Shown here one piece after another: positions 25,115-33,419 of a stretch of DNA of 64,000 nucleotides. The notes under the pieces were generated by a model that saw only the letters and a program-made list of their open reading frames with translations, made no database searches and was not told the origin of the DNA. The position numbers and the translations under genes were made by a program. Location of the stretch: assembly GCF_025753795.1 (NCBI RefSeq), contig NZ_JAOWPS010000002.1, forward strand, positions 1,000,501 to 1,064,500, written 5' to 3'. Source of the DNA: Mesorhizobium sp. YC-39 (GTDB taxonomy: Bacteria > Pseudomonadota > Alphaproteobacteria > Rhizobiales > Rhizobiaceae). Each line of letters starts with the position of its first letter. Within the stretch, counting starts at the first letter, position 1.

Positions 25115-26032
25115 ATGACGAAAGACGATCAAATGCCGTTCGAGACAGTACTTGTCGCACGCGCTGGCCCGCTCGAGGCACTGCTCAGGCGGCTTCTCGA
25201 CGAACGCCCGCTTTCGGGCGAGATCGCGCGGCCTGGGCACCTGATGGCGGCGATGCGCCACGGCGCGTTGAACGGCGGCAAGCGCCTGCGGCCCTTCCTC
25301 GTCCTGGAAAGTGCCGCGCTGTTTTCCGCCGACGGCGAGGCAGCCCTGCGCGTCGCGGCCGCACTCGAATGCGTGCATTGTTATTCGCTGATCCATGACG
25401 ATCTGCCCGCCATGGACGATGACAATTTGCGCCGTGGCCAACCGACTGTGCACAAGGCCTTCGACGAGGCGACCGCCATCCTCGCCGGAGACGCCTTGCT
25501 GACGCTTGCTTTCGACATCATTGCCGATGAGGCGACAGCGCTGCCGGCTGAGCGCAGGGCAGCTCTGTTGCTGGCGCTGGCCCGTGCCGCCGGGGCTGGC
25601 GGCATGGTGGGTGGCCAGATGCTCGACCTCGAAGCCGAGCGGATCAGGCCGGACGAGGCCGGCATCATCCGGCTGCAGGCGATGAAGACCGGCGCGCTGA
25701 TCCGCTTCGCCTGCGAAGCGGGCGCAATCATTGCCGGTGCGCCATCGGCCGACCGCGAGAGACTGGCCGAGTTCGGCTCGGCGATCGGGCTGGCCTTTCA
25801 GCTTGCCGACGACTTGCTCGACCTGACGGCGGATATCAGCCAGATGGGCAAGGCCACCGGCAAGGATGCCGCCGCCGGCAAGGCGACGCTGGTGGCGCTG
25901 CATGGCGCCGACTGGGCGCGGGACCAGCTCAACGGGCTGGTCGACCAGGCGCATGCGCTGCTTGAGCCCTATGGCGAAGACGCCGTGCTTTTGAAAGAGG
26001 CGGCAAAATTCGTGGCGGACCGCAACAGCTGA
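25115..26032 (+). CDS. ispA: Polyprenyl synthetase (farnesyl diphosphate synthase type)
   Basis: A 305-residue isoprenyl diphosphate synthase. The first aspartate-rich motif is DDLPAMDDDNLRRGQP and the second is QLADDLLDLTAD, with GGKRLRP at the isopentenyl-binding site. The residues upstream of the first motif (CYSLIHDD) and the two-residue insertion in it mark the short-chain bacterial FPP/GPP synthase group, so it probably makes C15 farnesyl diphosphate; product length is an inference. ATG 25115 is chosen over 25070, which would reach into the divergent mtgA promoter. The ispG gene of the same pathway is 3 kb away. Confidence 0.9.
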   Translation: MTKDDQMPFETVLVARAGPLEALLRRLLDERPLSGEIARPGHLMAAMRHGALNGGKRLRPFLVLESAALFSADGEAALRVAAALECVHCYSLIHDDLPAMDDDNLRRGQPTVHKAFDEATAILAGDALLTLAFDIIADEATALPAERRAALLLALARAAGAGGMVGGQMLDLEAERIRPDEAGIIRLQAMKTGALIRFACEAGAIIAGAPSADRERLAEFGSAIGLAFQLADDLLDLTADISQMGKATGKDAAAGKATLVALHGADWARDQLNGLVDQAHALLEPYGEDAVLLKEAAKFVADRNS

Positions 26033-26367
26033 CGCTGCTTCAGGCTGGCCCCTCCCGCCCTGGCCGCATTCTGATATCCACCGGCTGGTTGCAGCTGCTC
26101 GGAAATACACCCAATAATAGTCAGCCGAAGGCCCGCGCGCTGAATTGACCTCTCTCGGAGGCGCACATAGGTTCCGCCTCATCCGATCGGCGGGGGGCGC
26201 CTTCCGGAACCGAGTTCGACGGAGCCTTGCGTCCGATGCGCGGCATCGGCGACAACGAAAGCTTGGTCAACGCGTTCGCTCAGACGGATCAGCCCTGGGC
26301 TCTACCCTTGGGAGACCGTGCCTATGGCGGACCATTCTTCGATCTAATTGGGGTATCTGTCGATGGG
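26033..26367. other. Gene-free gap with a promoter-like and hairpin sequence
   Basis: No gene I can support. TTGACC (26145-26150), a 17-bp spacer and TAGGTT (26168-26173) look like a promoter, and GGTTCCG (26170-26176) can pair with CGGAACC (26205-26211). The right part becomes A/T-richer, as in the adjacent sulfotransferase gene. A plus-strand frame from 26227 is open but runs into that gene antisense. Confidence 0.4.
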
Positions 26368-27132
26368 TCAGACGGCTGCGTCCAAATTATAGCGGCGAAT
26401 CCAATCGAGGCTCGTTTCGTCAGAGAGCTTTGCAACGCCAGGAGTTACGTCCTCGGTATTCGGTGCTTGAACTCCCAGAGCTTCGCAGATGGACACCAAT
26501 GTCGCGGCCGGATCGCTTGAGAGACGCTCATAGCCGACACGAAGCGGGGTTATGCCTTGTTCTTCGAACCACAAGTTCCAGGCAGAGTCATAGGTCGCGA
26601 GTTCAGTGACCTCATGTTTGATCCGCTCGAAATCGTATCGGGGTTCTTTCGGCGGTGCGACCCTTTCGATCTCGGTTCCGTCAGGAGCGATATGCCAAAG
26701 ACCAGTTTGCTCTGCCTTGACCAGGGAAACAGCTTGCGCGAGCTTATTCTCACGGGAGAGATGTATATAGAGAATATTGCCAAACGCTTTTTCAAAACGC
26801 GCCTTGTCCGATGGAAGTTGTGGGAAAATCTGATCGAGGATTGCCGAGAGTTCGTCCAGATTTTCCTTCATCAAACGAAGACCGAAAATGCCGGTCCTGT
26901 CCTTTCCAGCCCTGATTGCTCCGTTGAGATATGCGATATTGAATTCGCGCCCACCCACCGTGTCAGGGTTCGGCAAATCCCATTCCTCGGCCCACTCGCA
27001 TATGTTCTGGCGCCGATAGAACGAGTGAGGATTGCCGGCCACCCTTGTGGATGCCAGTAGATTGCATAGGAGAGTGCTTCCGGTTCTCGGAGTGCCGCAG
27101 ATAATGTATCCGTCAAACATGCTACAGCTCAT
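26368..27132 (-). CDS. Stf0-type sulfotransferase
   Basis: A 254-residue enzyme resembling Stf0 sulfotransferases, which move sulfate from PAPS to a sugar hydroxyl (trehalose in mycobacteria). The 5'-phosphosulfate loop is GTPRTGSTLLCNLL near residue 12, the region IFGLRLMKENLDEL follows, and the 3'-phosphate site is in YIHLSRENKLAQAVSL. Acceptor unknown; rhizobia sulfate some surface glycans and signals. Start is uncertain (27132 or 27120). Its base composition is visibly A/T-richer than the neighbours (some 60-base lines near 42% GC by eye), suggesting recent acquisition. Confidence 0.82.
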   Translation of the reverse strand: MSCSMFDGYIICGTPRTGSTLLCNLLASTRVAGNPHSFYRRQNICEWAEEWDLPNPDTVGGREFNIAYLNGAIRAGKDRTGIFGLRLMKENLDELSAILDQIFPQLPSDKARFEKAFGNILYIHLSRENKLAQAVSLVKAEQTGLWHIAPDGTEIERVAPPKEPRYDFERIKHEVTELATYDSAWNLWFEEQGITPLRVGYERLSSDPAATLVSICEALGVQAPNTEDVTPGVAKLSDETSLDWIRRYNLDAAV

Positions 27133-27182
27133 GCTGGTCGTCGGCGGCAGGGCAATCGCCCGAGGGCAAGTGATGGGCGACG

Positions 27183-27737
27183 CTATAACTGAAATCTTTG
27201 CTGTATGCGACGGGCACACTCCAGCGGAGTAAGGACGCTGGTGTCGACTTCGAGATCGTAGTCGATGCCCTTATGCACGCGGTCATATTGCCAGCGCGCC
27301 AGTCCCGGCAAACGGTCGGCCCGCTGGATTTCGCGGCCCTCGAGAATATCGAGCGAGGCGAAGACGCCGACTAGGTGTAGATCGAATTTCGACAGCAGCC
27401 CTAGATACTCCGGCATCTCGCCGTTGCACATTACATCGTCGACAATAAGGTTGTTGCCCTGTTCCGCCATCGCGGCAATGGCGTGCCGCATGCCGCGCAA
27501 GGTTCGCGCACCGACCGGACCCGTGTTGATGGCGACGATCGGCGGCCCGCCGTCTTCCCCGACCGCTTCATAGGCGAAACCGGCGGCATTGTCCTGAAGG
27601 GCTTCAGGCAGCATTGCGATGAAAGCGTCCATCTGGACATGCAGGAAGGGCTCGGCGGTTATCGTCTGCAACGCCTTGGCGATCGAGCTTTTGCCGACGC
27701 TGCCGACGCCGTTGAGAAGGACGATCCTGGCGGTCAT
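27183..27737 (-). CDS. Chloramphenicol phosphotransferase-like kinase
   Basis: A 184-residue P-loop kinase resembling CPT (chloramphenicol 3-O-phosphotransferase) and related small-molecule kinases. Walker A is GVGSVGKS at residues 10-17; the lid and substrate segments are LHVQMDAFIAMLP, GNNLIVDDVM and the Arg-rich EIQRADRLPGLARWQ. In this family the DGxxV-like residues set substrate, and the real substrate is unknown; an antibiotic-modifying role should not be assumed. It lies 51 bases upstream of the sulfotransferase on the same strand, with normal GC content. Confidence 0.82.
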   Translation of the reverse strand: MTARIVLLNGVGSVGKSSIAKALQTITAEPFLHVQMDAFIAMLPEALQDNAAGFAYEAVGEDGGPPIVAINTGPVGARTLRGMRHAIAAMAEQGNNLIVDDVMCNGEMPEYLGLLSKFDLHLVGVFASLDILEGREIQRADRLPGLARWQYDRVHKGIDYDLEVDTSVLTPLECARRIQQRFQL

Positions 27738-27776
27738 GTTTCCAGCGCTTTCAAATTCGGCGAGACCGCCGAGACC

Positions 27777-28628
27777 CTATCGGTTTCGCACCACAATGCA
27801 GGCGCCGCCGACGCTTTGCAGTTTCTGGCAGATATTGTCGGCCTTGGCTCTGGTGTCGGCGCCGATCCGCACCGCATAGATGCCGCGCCTGCCGATAGGG
27901 GTCCGCACCCGGCTGACCACCGGAGTGCTGCCGCTGAGCAAGGCCGGGAACCGGCGCTTCACGCTGCTCCATTGGTTGAGCGCGGCGGCGCGGCGGAAAT
28001 TGCCGGCCACCTGCACGCCCCAAGGCTTGATGTTGATCCTTGCCATAGCCACGGTTCTGGACATGATCACCGGCAGCTCGCGGCAGGCGACCGCAAAATT
28101 CGCTTTCTTGTCGAGCGGCCGGATGATGCCGGCATAGGCGGTGTCGGTGAACCTGTCGGCCGGCTCGCCCATGACGTCCAGAACGTAGCTTTCGGTCTCC
28201 ATCGGCAGGAAGCCGCCGGATTTCAGCCAGCGCGACACCCGGGTTTCGCCGGCATTGTAGGCAGCAGCGGCGAGACCCAGATTGCCGAAGCCGGTTTTCA
28301 GTTCGGCGAGATATTTCGCCGAGGCCGGGATGGCCTGCTCGATATCGAAGGAATTGGCGAGACCGCGCATCTTGGCGGTGCCCGGCATGAACTGGGCGAT
28401 GCCTTCGGCGCCGACCGGACTGACAGCGTTGGGATCGAAGCGGCTTTCCTTCCAGATCAGCCGGGCGAAGAAATCCTTGGGCAGGCCGTTCTGGTTTGCA
28501 TGGGCCTCGATCAGGTTGCAGACCCGGTCGATCAGGCGCTGTTTGGTGGGGCGCGGCGGATCGGCGTGGGCGGCTGTCGCCCAGCCCAGCCCAGCAAGCA
28601 AGACCAGCGTCGCCCACGGGAAGTGCAT
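27777..28628 (-). CDS. Lytic transglycosylase with C-terminal SPOR-like domain
   Basis: A 283-residue exported murein hydrolase. A signal peptide spans residues 1-22 (ends TAAHA). The SLT domain (about 35-160) has the catalytic Glu in ARLIWKESRFDPNAVSP, then GIAQFMPGTAKMRGL and AAYNAGETRVSRWL. The last 75 residues (WGVQVAGNFRRAAALNQW to GACIVV) match a SPOR peptidoglycan-binding fold, pointing to septal or denuded glycan. The ATG at 28628 starts the signal peptide; it lies four bases after the ispG stop, so the two are co-transcribed. Confidence 0.9.
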   Translation of the reverse strand: MHFPWATLVLLAGLGWATAAHADPPRPTKQRLIDRVCNLIEAHANQNGLPKDFFARLIWKESRFDPNAVSPVGAEGIAQFMPGTAKMRGLANSFDIEQAIPASAKYLAELKTGFGNLGLAAAAYNAGETRVSRWLKSGGFLPMETESYVLDVMGEPADRFTDTAYAGIIRPLDKKANFAVACRELPVIMSRTVAMARINIKPWGVQVAGNFRRAAALNQWSSVKRRFPALLSGSTPVVSRVRTPIGRRGIYAVRIGADTRAKADNICQKLQSVGGACIVVRNR

Positions 28629-28632
28629 CGAC

Positions 28633-29886
28633 CTACTCCGCCGCGGCCTTACCGTGTTGCCCGAACCGGTTCTCGATATAGTCGGCGACCATCTTCTCGA
28701 AGTCGGCGGCAATCGACGGCCCGCGCAGCGTCGCCGCCTTCTTGCCGTCGACGAACACCGGCGCCGTCGGCGTCTCACCCGTGCCGGGCAGCGAAATGCC
28801 GATATCGGCATGCTTGGATTCGCCGGGACCGTTGACGATGCAACCCATCACCGCGACCTTGAGGTTCTCGACGCCGGGATATTTCTCCCGCCACACCGGC
28901 ATGTTCTTCCTGAGGTCCGCCTGGATATTCTGGGCGAGTTCCTGGAACACGGTCGAAGTGGTGCGGCCGCAACCGGGACAGGCGGCGACGATCGGCACGA
29001 ATTGCCGGAAGCCCATGGTCTGCAGCAGTTCCTGCGACACCTGCACTTCGCGCGTGCGGTCGCCATTCGGTTCCGGCGTCAGCGAGATGCGGATGGTGTC
29101 GCCAATGCCTTGCTGCAAAAGGATGCCCATCGCCGCGGACGAGGCGACGATGCCTTTTGAGCCCATGCCGGCCTCGGTCAGGCCGAGATGCAGCGCGTGG
29201 TTGGAGCGGGTGGCAAGCTCGGTATAGACGGCGATCAGATCCTGTACGCCGCTGACCTTGGCCGACAGGATGATCTTGTCGCGGCCAAGGCCGATCTCCT
29301 CGGCCATTTCGGCCGAGAGAATGGCCGACTGCACAATCGCCTCGCGGGTGACTTCCTGCGCGGTCAGCGGAAAACCCTGGGCCTGGTTGTCGTCCATCAG
29401 CCGGGTCAGCAGCTCCTGGTCGAGCGAGCCCCAGTTGACGCCGATGCGCACCGGCTTGTCATATTTGATCGCCATCTCGACGATGTCAGTGAACTGCCGG
29501 TCCTTCTTGTCCTTGAAGCCGACATTGCCGGGATTGATGCGGTATTTGGCCAGCGCCTCGGCGCAGGCCGGATGGTCGGCAAGCAGCTTGTGGCCGATAT
29601 AGTGGAAGTCGCCGACCAGCGGCACGTTGATGCCCAGCCGGACAAGCCGATCGCGGATGGCGGGCACCGCGGCAGCGCTCTCGTCGCGGTCGACGGTGAT
29701 GCGCACGATCTCGGAGCCAGCGCGATGCAGCGCGGCAACCTGGGCGACCGTCTGGTCGACATCGGCGGTGTCGGTGTTGGTCATCGACTGTACGACGACA
29801 GGGGCGCTCCCACCGACGATCACGCCGCCGACATCGACGCCGACCGATGTACGGCGCGGAAAGGGAGAGGAAAAATATCCGGTCAT
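28633..29886 (-). CDS. ispG: 4-hydroxy-3-methylbut-2-enyl diphosphate synthase
   Basis: A 417-residue iron-sulfur enzyme of the non-mevalonate isoprenoid pathway that reduces MEcPP to HMBPP. The TIM-barrel half begins at [17 protein letters not shown], and the 4Fe-4S ligands are seen in [11 protein letters not shown] and [16 protein letters not shown], giving three Cys and one Glu as expected. Standard bacterial length for rhizobial IspG. The lytic transglycosylase gene starts four bases after its stop. A dispersed repeat lies upstream at 29903-30009. Confidence 0.96.
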   Translation of the reverse strand: MTGYFSSPFPRRTSVGVDVGGVIVGGSAPVVVQSMTNTDTADVDQTVAQVAALHRAGSEIVRITVDRDESAAAVPAIRDRLVRLGINVPLVGDFHYIGHKLLADHPACAEALAKYRINPGNVGFKDKKDRQFTDIVEMAIKYDKPVRIGVNWGSLDQELLTRLMDDNQAQGFPLTAQEVTREAIVQSAILSAEMAEEIGLGRDKIILSAKVSGVQDLIAVYTELATRSNHALHLGLTEAGMGSKGIVASSAAMGILLQQGIGDTIRISLTPEPNGDRTREVQVSQELLQTMGFRQFVPIVAACPGCGRTTSTVFQELAQNIQADLRKNMPVWREKYPGVENLKVAVMGCIVNGPGESKHADIGISLPGTGETPTAPVFVDGKKAATLRGPSIAADFEKMVADYIENRFGQHGKAAAE

Positions 29887-29902
29887 GCCGGCTGCCTTTT
29901 AT

Positions 29903-30009
29903 CTCTGGAGCGACGTGCGTCCACTTGGACGCACAAAGTACACTCCAACACTTTTAATCTGCGCATCGTGCTTTCCGAAAACCGGACCCGGTTTTCGGGC
30001 CGATGCGCT
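29903..30009 (-). repeat. Dispersed intergenic repeat, copy 2
   Basis: Inverted relative to copy 1 (371-477): GTGCGTCC-ACTT-GGACGCAC hairpin, then ATCGTGCTTTCCGAAAACCG paired with CGGTTTTCGGGCCGATGCG. This copy keeps the second hairpin nearly perfect, whereas copy 1 has decayed in that part. It lies 17 bases upstream of the ispG start. Confidence 0.75.
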
Positions 30010-30231
30010 AAGGTCCGGGCATGAGGTGGAGGAGCAAAGATGGCTTGTCAATGGCGACAAGCAGGCAGACCTAGCAAATCCATAGCGGCAAGACGGCGGC
30101 GAACACCTTCGATGTCGCCAATGATCGGAGCCATGATGTGCGGAGTCTAAAACAGAACACCATTCCCGGCGGCATGGCTGCCACCGGAAACATGGTCGCG
30201 CCGAAGCGGCGCAGCTAGTCCTGGAAGTAGG
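30010..30231. other. Gap without a supported gene
   Basis: Between the repeat and the DUF465 gene. A 36-codon frame at 30040-30150 has a strong GGTGGAGGAG site but an Arg/Met-rich, unconvincing product. Nothing else seen. Confidence 0.4.
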
Positions 30232-30411
30232 TCAGTGCGTCGTCGGTTTCGCCTTCAGTTTTTCAATCTCGTCCTTGATTGCCAACTTGCGCCGCTTGAG
30301 ATTCACGATTTCGAGGTCGTCGACTGATGGATGGTTCATCGCATCGTCGATTTCGCGCTCGATGTCGCCGTGTTTCCGCTGCAACTCATCAAGATGGGAT
30401 GCAAGAGACAT
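30232..30411 (-). CDS. DUF465/YdcH-family small protein
   Basis: A 59-residue helical protein: MSLASHLDELQRKHGDIERE, then NLKRRKLAIKDEIEKLKAK. The HLxEL...H..ID/E opening and LKRRKLxIKDEI closing are the DUF465 pattern, two helices forming an antiparallel hairpin. Function unknown. The ATG at 30411 is preceded by AAAGGGAGAA. It is divergent from another DUF465 gene at 30652, with 240 bases between. Confidence 0.9.
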   Translation of the reverse strand: MSLASHLDELQRKHGDIEREIDDAMNHPSVDDLEIVNLKRRKLAIKDEIEKLKAKPTTH

Positions 30412-30651
30412 GATTGGTTCTCCCTTTCATGGTTTCCTCGATTGCAGCCGTCAAGGCGCGTTCCACCGCAGGCTCGCATCTGTGACGGCACCATGACACT
30501 CTGCCACCATCGGGCATGGATGTCGAATGCTGCGTGGTAGCATTCCACGACAATGTGAAATGTGGTAAGGGCTGCGCGCCGGTGGCAAAAGAAGCCGGTC
30601 CCGCCCAAATCAAGCCCATTTTGGGCGTTGCAGACGTGCAGACGGTAGATA

Positions 30652-30855
30652 ATGTCCGAACAGGAACAGGCTGATATCCGCCTCGAATATTCACGGCTGA
30701 AGCAAGAGCACGCCGATTTCGACGCCGCCATCAATGCGATGATCGCCATGAACTGCGATCCGCTGCAGATTCAGCGCATGAAGAAGAAGAAGCTTTTCCT
30801 CAAGGACAGGCTGATGGCGCTGGAAGACCGGATCATTCCCGACATCATTGCCTGA
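30652..30855 (+). CDS. DUF465/YdcH-family small protein
   Basis: A 67-residue protein, a second DUF465 member: ADIRLEYSRLKQEHADFDAA followed by QRMKKKKLFLKDRLMALED and the terminal IIPDIIA seen in many alphaproteobacterial members. Function unknown. It faces away from the other DUF465 gene and converges with the IclR gene 18 bases after its stop. Confidence 0.9.
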   Translation: MSEQEQADIRLEYSRLKQEHADFDAAINAMIAMNCDPLQIQRMKKKKLFLKDRLMALEDRIIPDIIA

Positions 30856-30872
30856 GCGACCTCACTGTCGGC

Positions 30873-31676
30873 CTATCCCGGGATCGACAGCCTAGCCGCA
30901 CGGCTCCGCAGCAAGGCAATGAGCTCGCCGGTCTTTGCTTCGGACGTGTCTATCGGCACCACCAGGCACATCGTCGCCTCGACCTTGCCGGGCGCCGAGA
31001 AGACCGGCGCGGCCAGGCATTTCGTGTAGGCATCAACCAGCCCTGACGTGATGCAATGGCCGGTCGCCTTGGCGGTAGCGATGTCGGCGATGAAATCGTC
31101 GAGCCGCAATCTGCGGCCGTCCGGCAGAACAAGATCGTCTTCGGACACCATGTCTTCGATCGCGGCCCTTTCGAAACCGGCTAGCAGCAGACGGCCGGAG
31201 GCGGTCCAGGGCAGCGGGATCTGCAAGCCGGTGGCCGAGCTGATGCGGAACGGCCTTGTCCCCGGACTGGAATGGACGATCGTATAGCGGCCGCTTTGCA
31301 GCATGCACAATTCAGAGGTCTCGCCGGTCTCGCGCGATAAATTGTCGACCTCCTGGCGGCCTCTCCTGAGCAGGTCGTTGCCGCGCACATAGTCCATTCC
31401 GTAGAGGTAGAGCTTCTTGCCGAAATAGACCCGATTGCCGTCACCAGCCATTTCCAGCAGGCCCGCATCCACGAGTTCGCGCACGAGCGTGTAGGTGGTC
31501 GAGCGGGGCGCATTCACACCCTTGGCGAGGTCGCCAATGCCGACCGCCCGCTGGGTCGTGTGCAGGAACTCCAGAATATGGAGCACCCGGTTAAGGCCCT
31601 TCTCGCGAGAGCCCGCAGTCCTGTCCTCGTCCGGACCAGTGTCCAGCCGAGCCGCCAAGGCATTGCCATCTTGCAT
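30873..31676 (-). CDS. IclR-family transcriptional regulator
   Basis: A 267-residue regulator. The winged helix at about 25-85 (LNRVLHILEFLHTTQRAVGI, recognition helix VNAPRSTTYTLVRELVDAGLL) is followed by the IclR effector domain from about 100 to 265. It is divergent from the ABC importer operon, and two palindromes sit in the 118-bp gap, so it likely controls that operon in response to the imported compound or its breakdown product. Rather than a known IclR, KdgR or PcaR subgroup, I can only place it at family level. Confidence 0.9.
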   Translation of the reverse strand: MQDGNALAARLDTGPDEDRTAGSREKGLNRVLHILEFLHTTQRAVGIGDLAKGVNAPRSTTYTLVRELVDAGLLEMAGDGNRVYFGKKLYLYGMDYVRGNDLLRRGRQEVDNLSRETGETSELCMLQSGRYTIVHSSPGTRPFRISSATGLQIPLPWTASGRLLLAGFERAAIEDMVSEDDLVLPDGRRLRLDDFIADIATAKATGHCITSGLVDAYTKCLAAPVFSAPGKVEATMCLVVPIDTSEAKTGELIALLRSRAARLSIPG

Positions 31677-31694
31677 TGTTGATTCCCGATGTTA

Positions 31695-31737
31695 GTATCT
31701 GTCTTGTACAGGATACATATGTCTTTTGTAAGAGACA
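31695..31737. promoter_or_regulatory. Two palindromes, candidate IclR operators
   Basis: GTATC at 31695-31699 with GATAC at 31712-31716, enclosing CTGT-CTTGT-ACAG; and TGTCT(TTTGTAAG)AGACA at 31720-31737. They lie between the divergent IclR and substrate-binding protein genes. Confidence 0.55.
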
Positions 31738-31794
31738 AATTGCAACTGACGCATGTGTCGGCAAAGGGGAACACAACACGAAAAGGAGGTCGCC

Positions 31795-32676
31795 GTGAAC
31801 GACACATCCAAGAGACGTGATTTTCTGAAACTGGGCATGGCCGGGCTGGCAACGGCCGGCGTGATGAGCGCGGCCGCAACGGTCGATGTCCAGAAGGCCG
31901 CGGCTCAGGCAGCCTCGGACAGCCTGCTGCGCACCGTTCTCGATCGCGGCAAGCTGATCGTCGGCACCGGCAGCACCAACGCGCCCTGGCACTTCGAAAA
32001 CGATGCCGGCGAACTTGTCGGCATGGACATCACCATGGGGCGCATTCTTGCCAAGGGTCTCTTCGACGATCCGACCAAGGTGGAGTTCGTCATGCAGGAT
32101 CCGGCACAGCGCATTCCCAACGTGACCACCAACAAGGTCGACATCACCATCCAGTTCATGACGATGACCGCCCAGCGCTCGCAGCTCATCAACTTCTCCA
32201 GACCTTACTATGTTGAAGGTGTGGCGTTGCTGACGCTGCCGACCGCCGAGAACAAGACCTTCGACAAGCTGCTTGCCGGTGGTTCGGCAACACGGATTTC
32301 CATCCTGCAAAATGTCGATGCCGAGGCAAATGTGCATATCGTCCTGCCGGAGTCGCAGGTGATGCAGATCGACACCCAGGCCAACGTGCTGCAGGCGCTG
32401 GAATCCAAGCGCGCCGACGCGGCCGCGGTCGATCTGTCGACGGTGCGCTGGCTCGCCTCGCGCAATCCGGACAAATATTTCGACGCCGGCAAGAGCTGGT
32501 TCTCGATGCTTTACGGTGCAGCGCTCAGGCAAGGCGATCCCGACTGGCTGGCTTTCGTCAACACAAGCTTCGCGACGGCAATGTTCGGTCATGAAACGGC
32601 GCTCTACGACGCGGCGTTCAAGGACTATTTCGGGTTGGAGCCGCCGGCTCGCCATCCCGGCTTCCCGGTCATCTGA
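31795..32676 (+). CDS. Polar amino acid ABC transporter, substrate-binding protein
   Basis: A 293-residue periplasmic binding protein (family 3, amino-acid type). A twin-arginine signal is clear: SKRRDFLKLGMAGLATAG, cleaved near the AQA at 40. Mature features include GKLIVGTGSTNAPWHFEN, VGMDITMGRILAKGLF and the hinge INFSRPYYVEGVALL. The start is the GTG at 31795, 4 bases after AAAGGAGGT; the ATG at 31753 lacks a site. It is the first gene of a five- or six-gene operon, controlled by the divergent IclR. Ligand not determinable, probably an amino acid or amino sugar acid. Confidence 0.92.
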   Translation: MNDTSKRRDFLKLGMAGLATAGVMSAAATVDVQKAAAQAASDSLLRTVLDRGKLIVGTGSTNAPWHFENDAGELVGMDITMGRILAKGLFDDPTKVEFVMQDPAQRIPNVTTNKVDITIQFMTMTAQRSQLINFSRPYYVEGVALLTLPTAENKTFDKLLAGGSATRISILQNVDAEANVHIVLPESQVMQIDTQANVLQALESKRADAAAVDLSTVRWLASRNPDKYFDAGKSWFSMLYGAALRQGDPDWLAFVNTSFATAMFGHETALYDAAFKDYFGLEPPARHPGFPVI

Positions 32677-32753
32677 CAAAGCTGGCGGAAGGGCGGCAAT
32701 CGGCGCTCTTCCGCCTCCTTCTGCTCGATGGCCCTTGGCAGTGAGGCGGACGC

Positions 32754-33419
32754 ATGGGCTATGCCCTCAATTTCAACCTGATCTGGCGCCATTTCGACAA
32801 GCTCTGGGGTGGGCTGTTGCTCAGCCTCGAACTCGCCGTGATCTCGATTGCCATCGGCATCGTCATCGGGCTCCTCCTGGCGGTCTGGTACGTTTCGGCC
32901 GGGCGCATGGTGCGGGCCGGCATCGCCGCCTATGTCGAGTTCATCCGCAACGTGCCGCTCATCCTGCTTGTCTATCTGGTCTTCTACGGCCTGCCGACCG
33001 TGGTCGACATCGCCTATTCCGCGCAGACCTCGTTCATCGCCACGCTCTCGCTCTACAGCGGCGCCTATCTGGTCGAGGTGTTTCGCTCCGGGCTGGAAGC
33101 CGTCCCGCGCGGCCAGATCGACGCCGGTAAGGCGATCGGCCTGACTCCCTGGCAAAGGCTCATCCATGTGCGGCTGCCGACGATGCTGCGCATCACGCTG
33201 CCGGCGCTCTCCAATACTTTCATATCGCTGTTCAAGGACACGTCGGTCGCCTCGGTCATCTCGGTGCCCGAACTCACCTATGGCGCCCAGTGGATCAACT
33301 TCAACACGTTCCGAATCGTCGAGGTCTATCTCGTGGTGACGGCCATGTACCTGCTGACCGGCTATGCGCTTCTGTTCGCGCTTCGGCTTGTCGAGCGCCG
33401 GTTCAGGGCGGCGCGCTAG
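32754..33419 (+). CDS. Polar amino acid ABC transporter, permease 1
   Basis: A 221-residue inner-membrane subunit with five to six helices. The EAA loop that docks the ATPase is GQIDAGKAIGLTPWQRLIHV, and FIRNVPLILLVYLVFYGLP is the HisM/GlnP-type signature. Its stop codon directly abuts the start of the second permease, so the pair is translationally coupled. The 77 bases after the binding-protein gene contain no clear terminator. Confidence 0.92.
   Translation: MGYALNFNLIWRHFDKLWGGLLLSLELAVISIAIGIVIGLLLAVWYVSAGRMVRAGIAAYVEFIRNVPLILLVYLVFYGLPTVVDIAYSAQTSFIATLSLYSGAYLVEVFRSGLEAVPRGQIDAGKAIGLTPWQRLIHVRLPTMLRITLPALSNTFISLFKDTSVASVISVPELTYGAQWINFNTFRIVEVYLVVTAMYLLTGYALLFALRLVERRFRAAR

Noticed and set aside
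26227..26520. Plus-strand gene antisense to the sulfotransferase end
   Set aside because: It overlaps a clear minus-strand gene by 153 bases and its second half is antisense coding sequence.
30040..30150. 36-codon gene with strong ribosome-binding site
   Set aside because: The product is Arg/Met-rich, not family-like, and lies between a repeat and a divergent gene.
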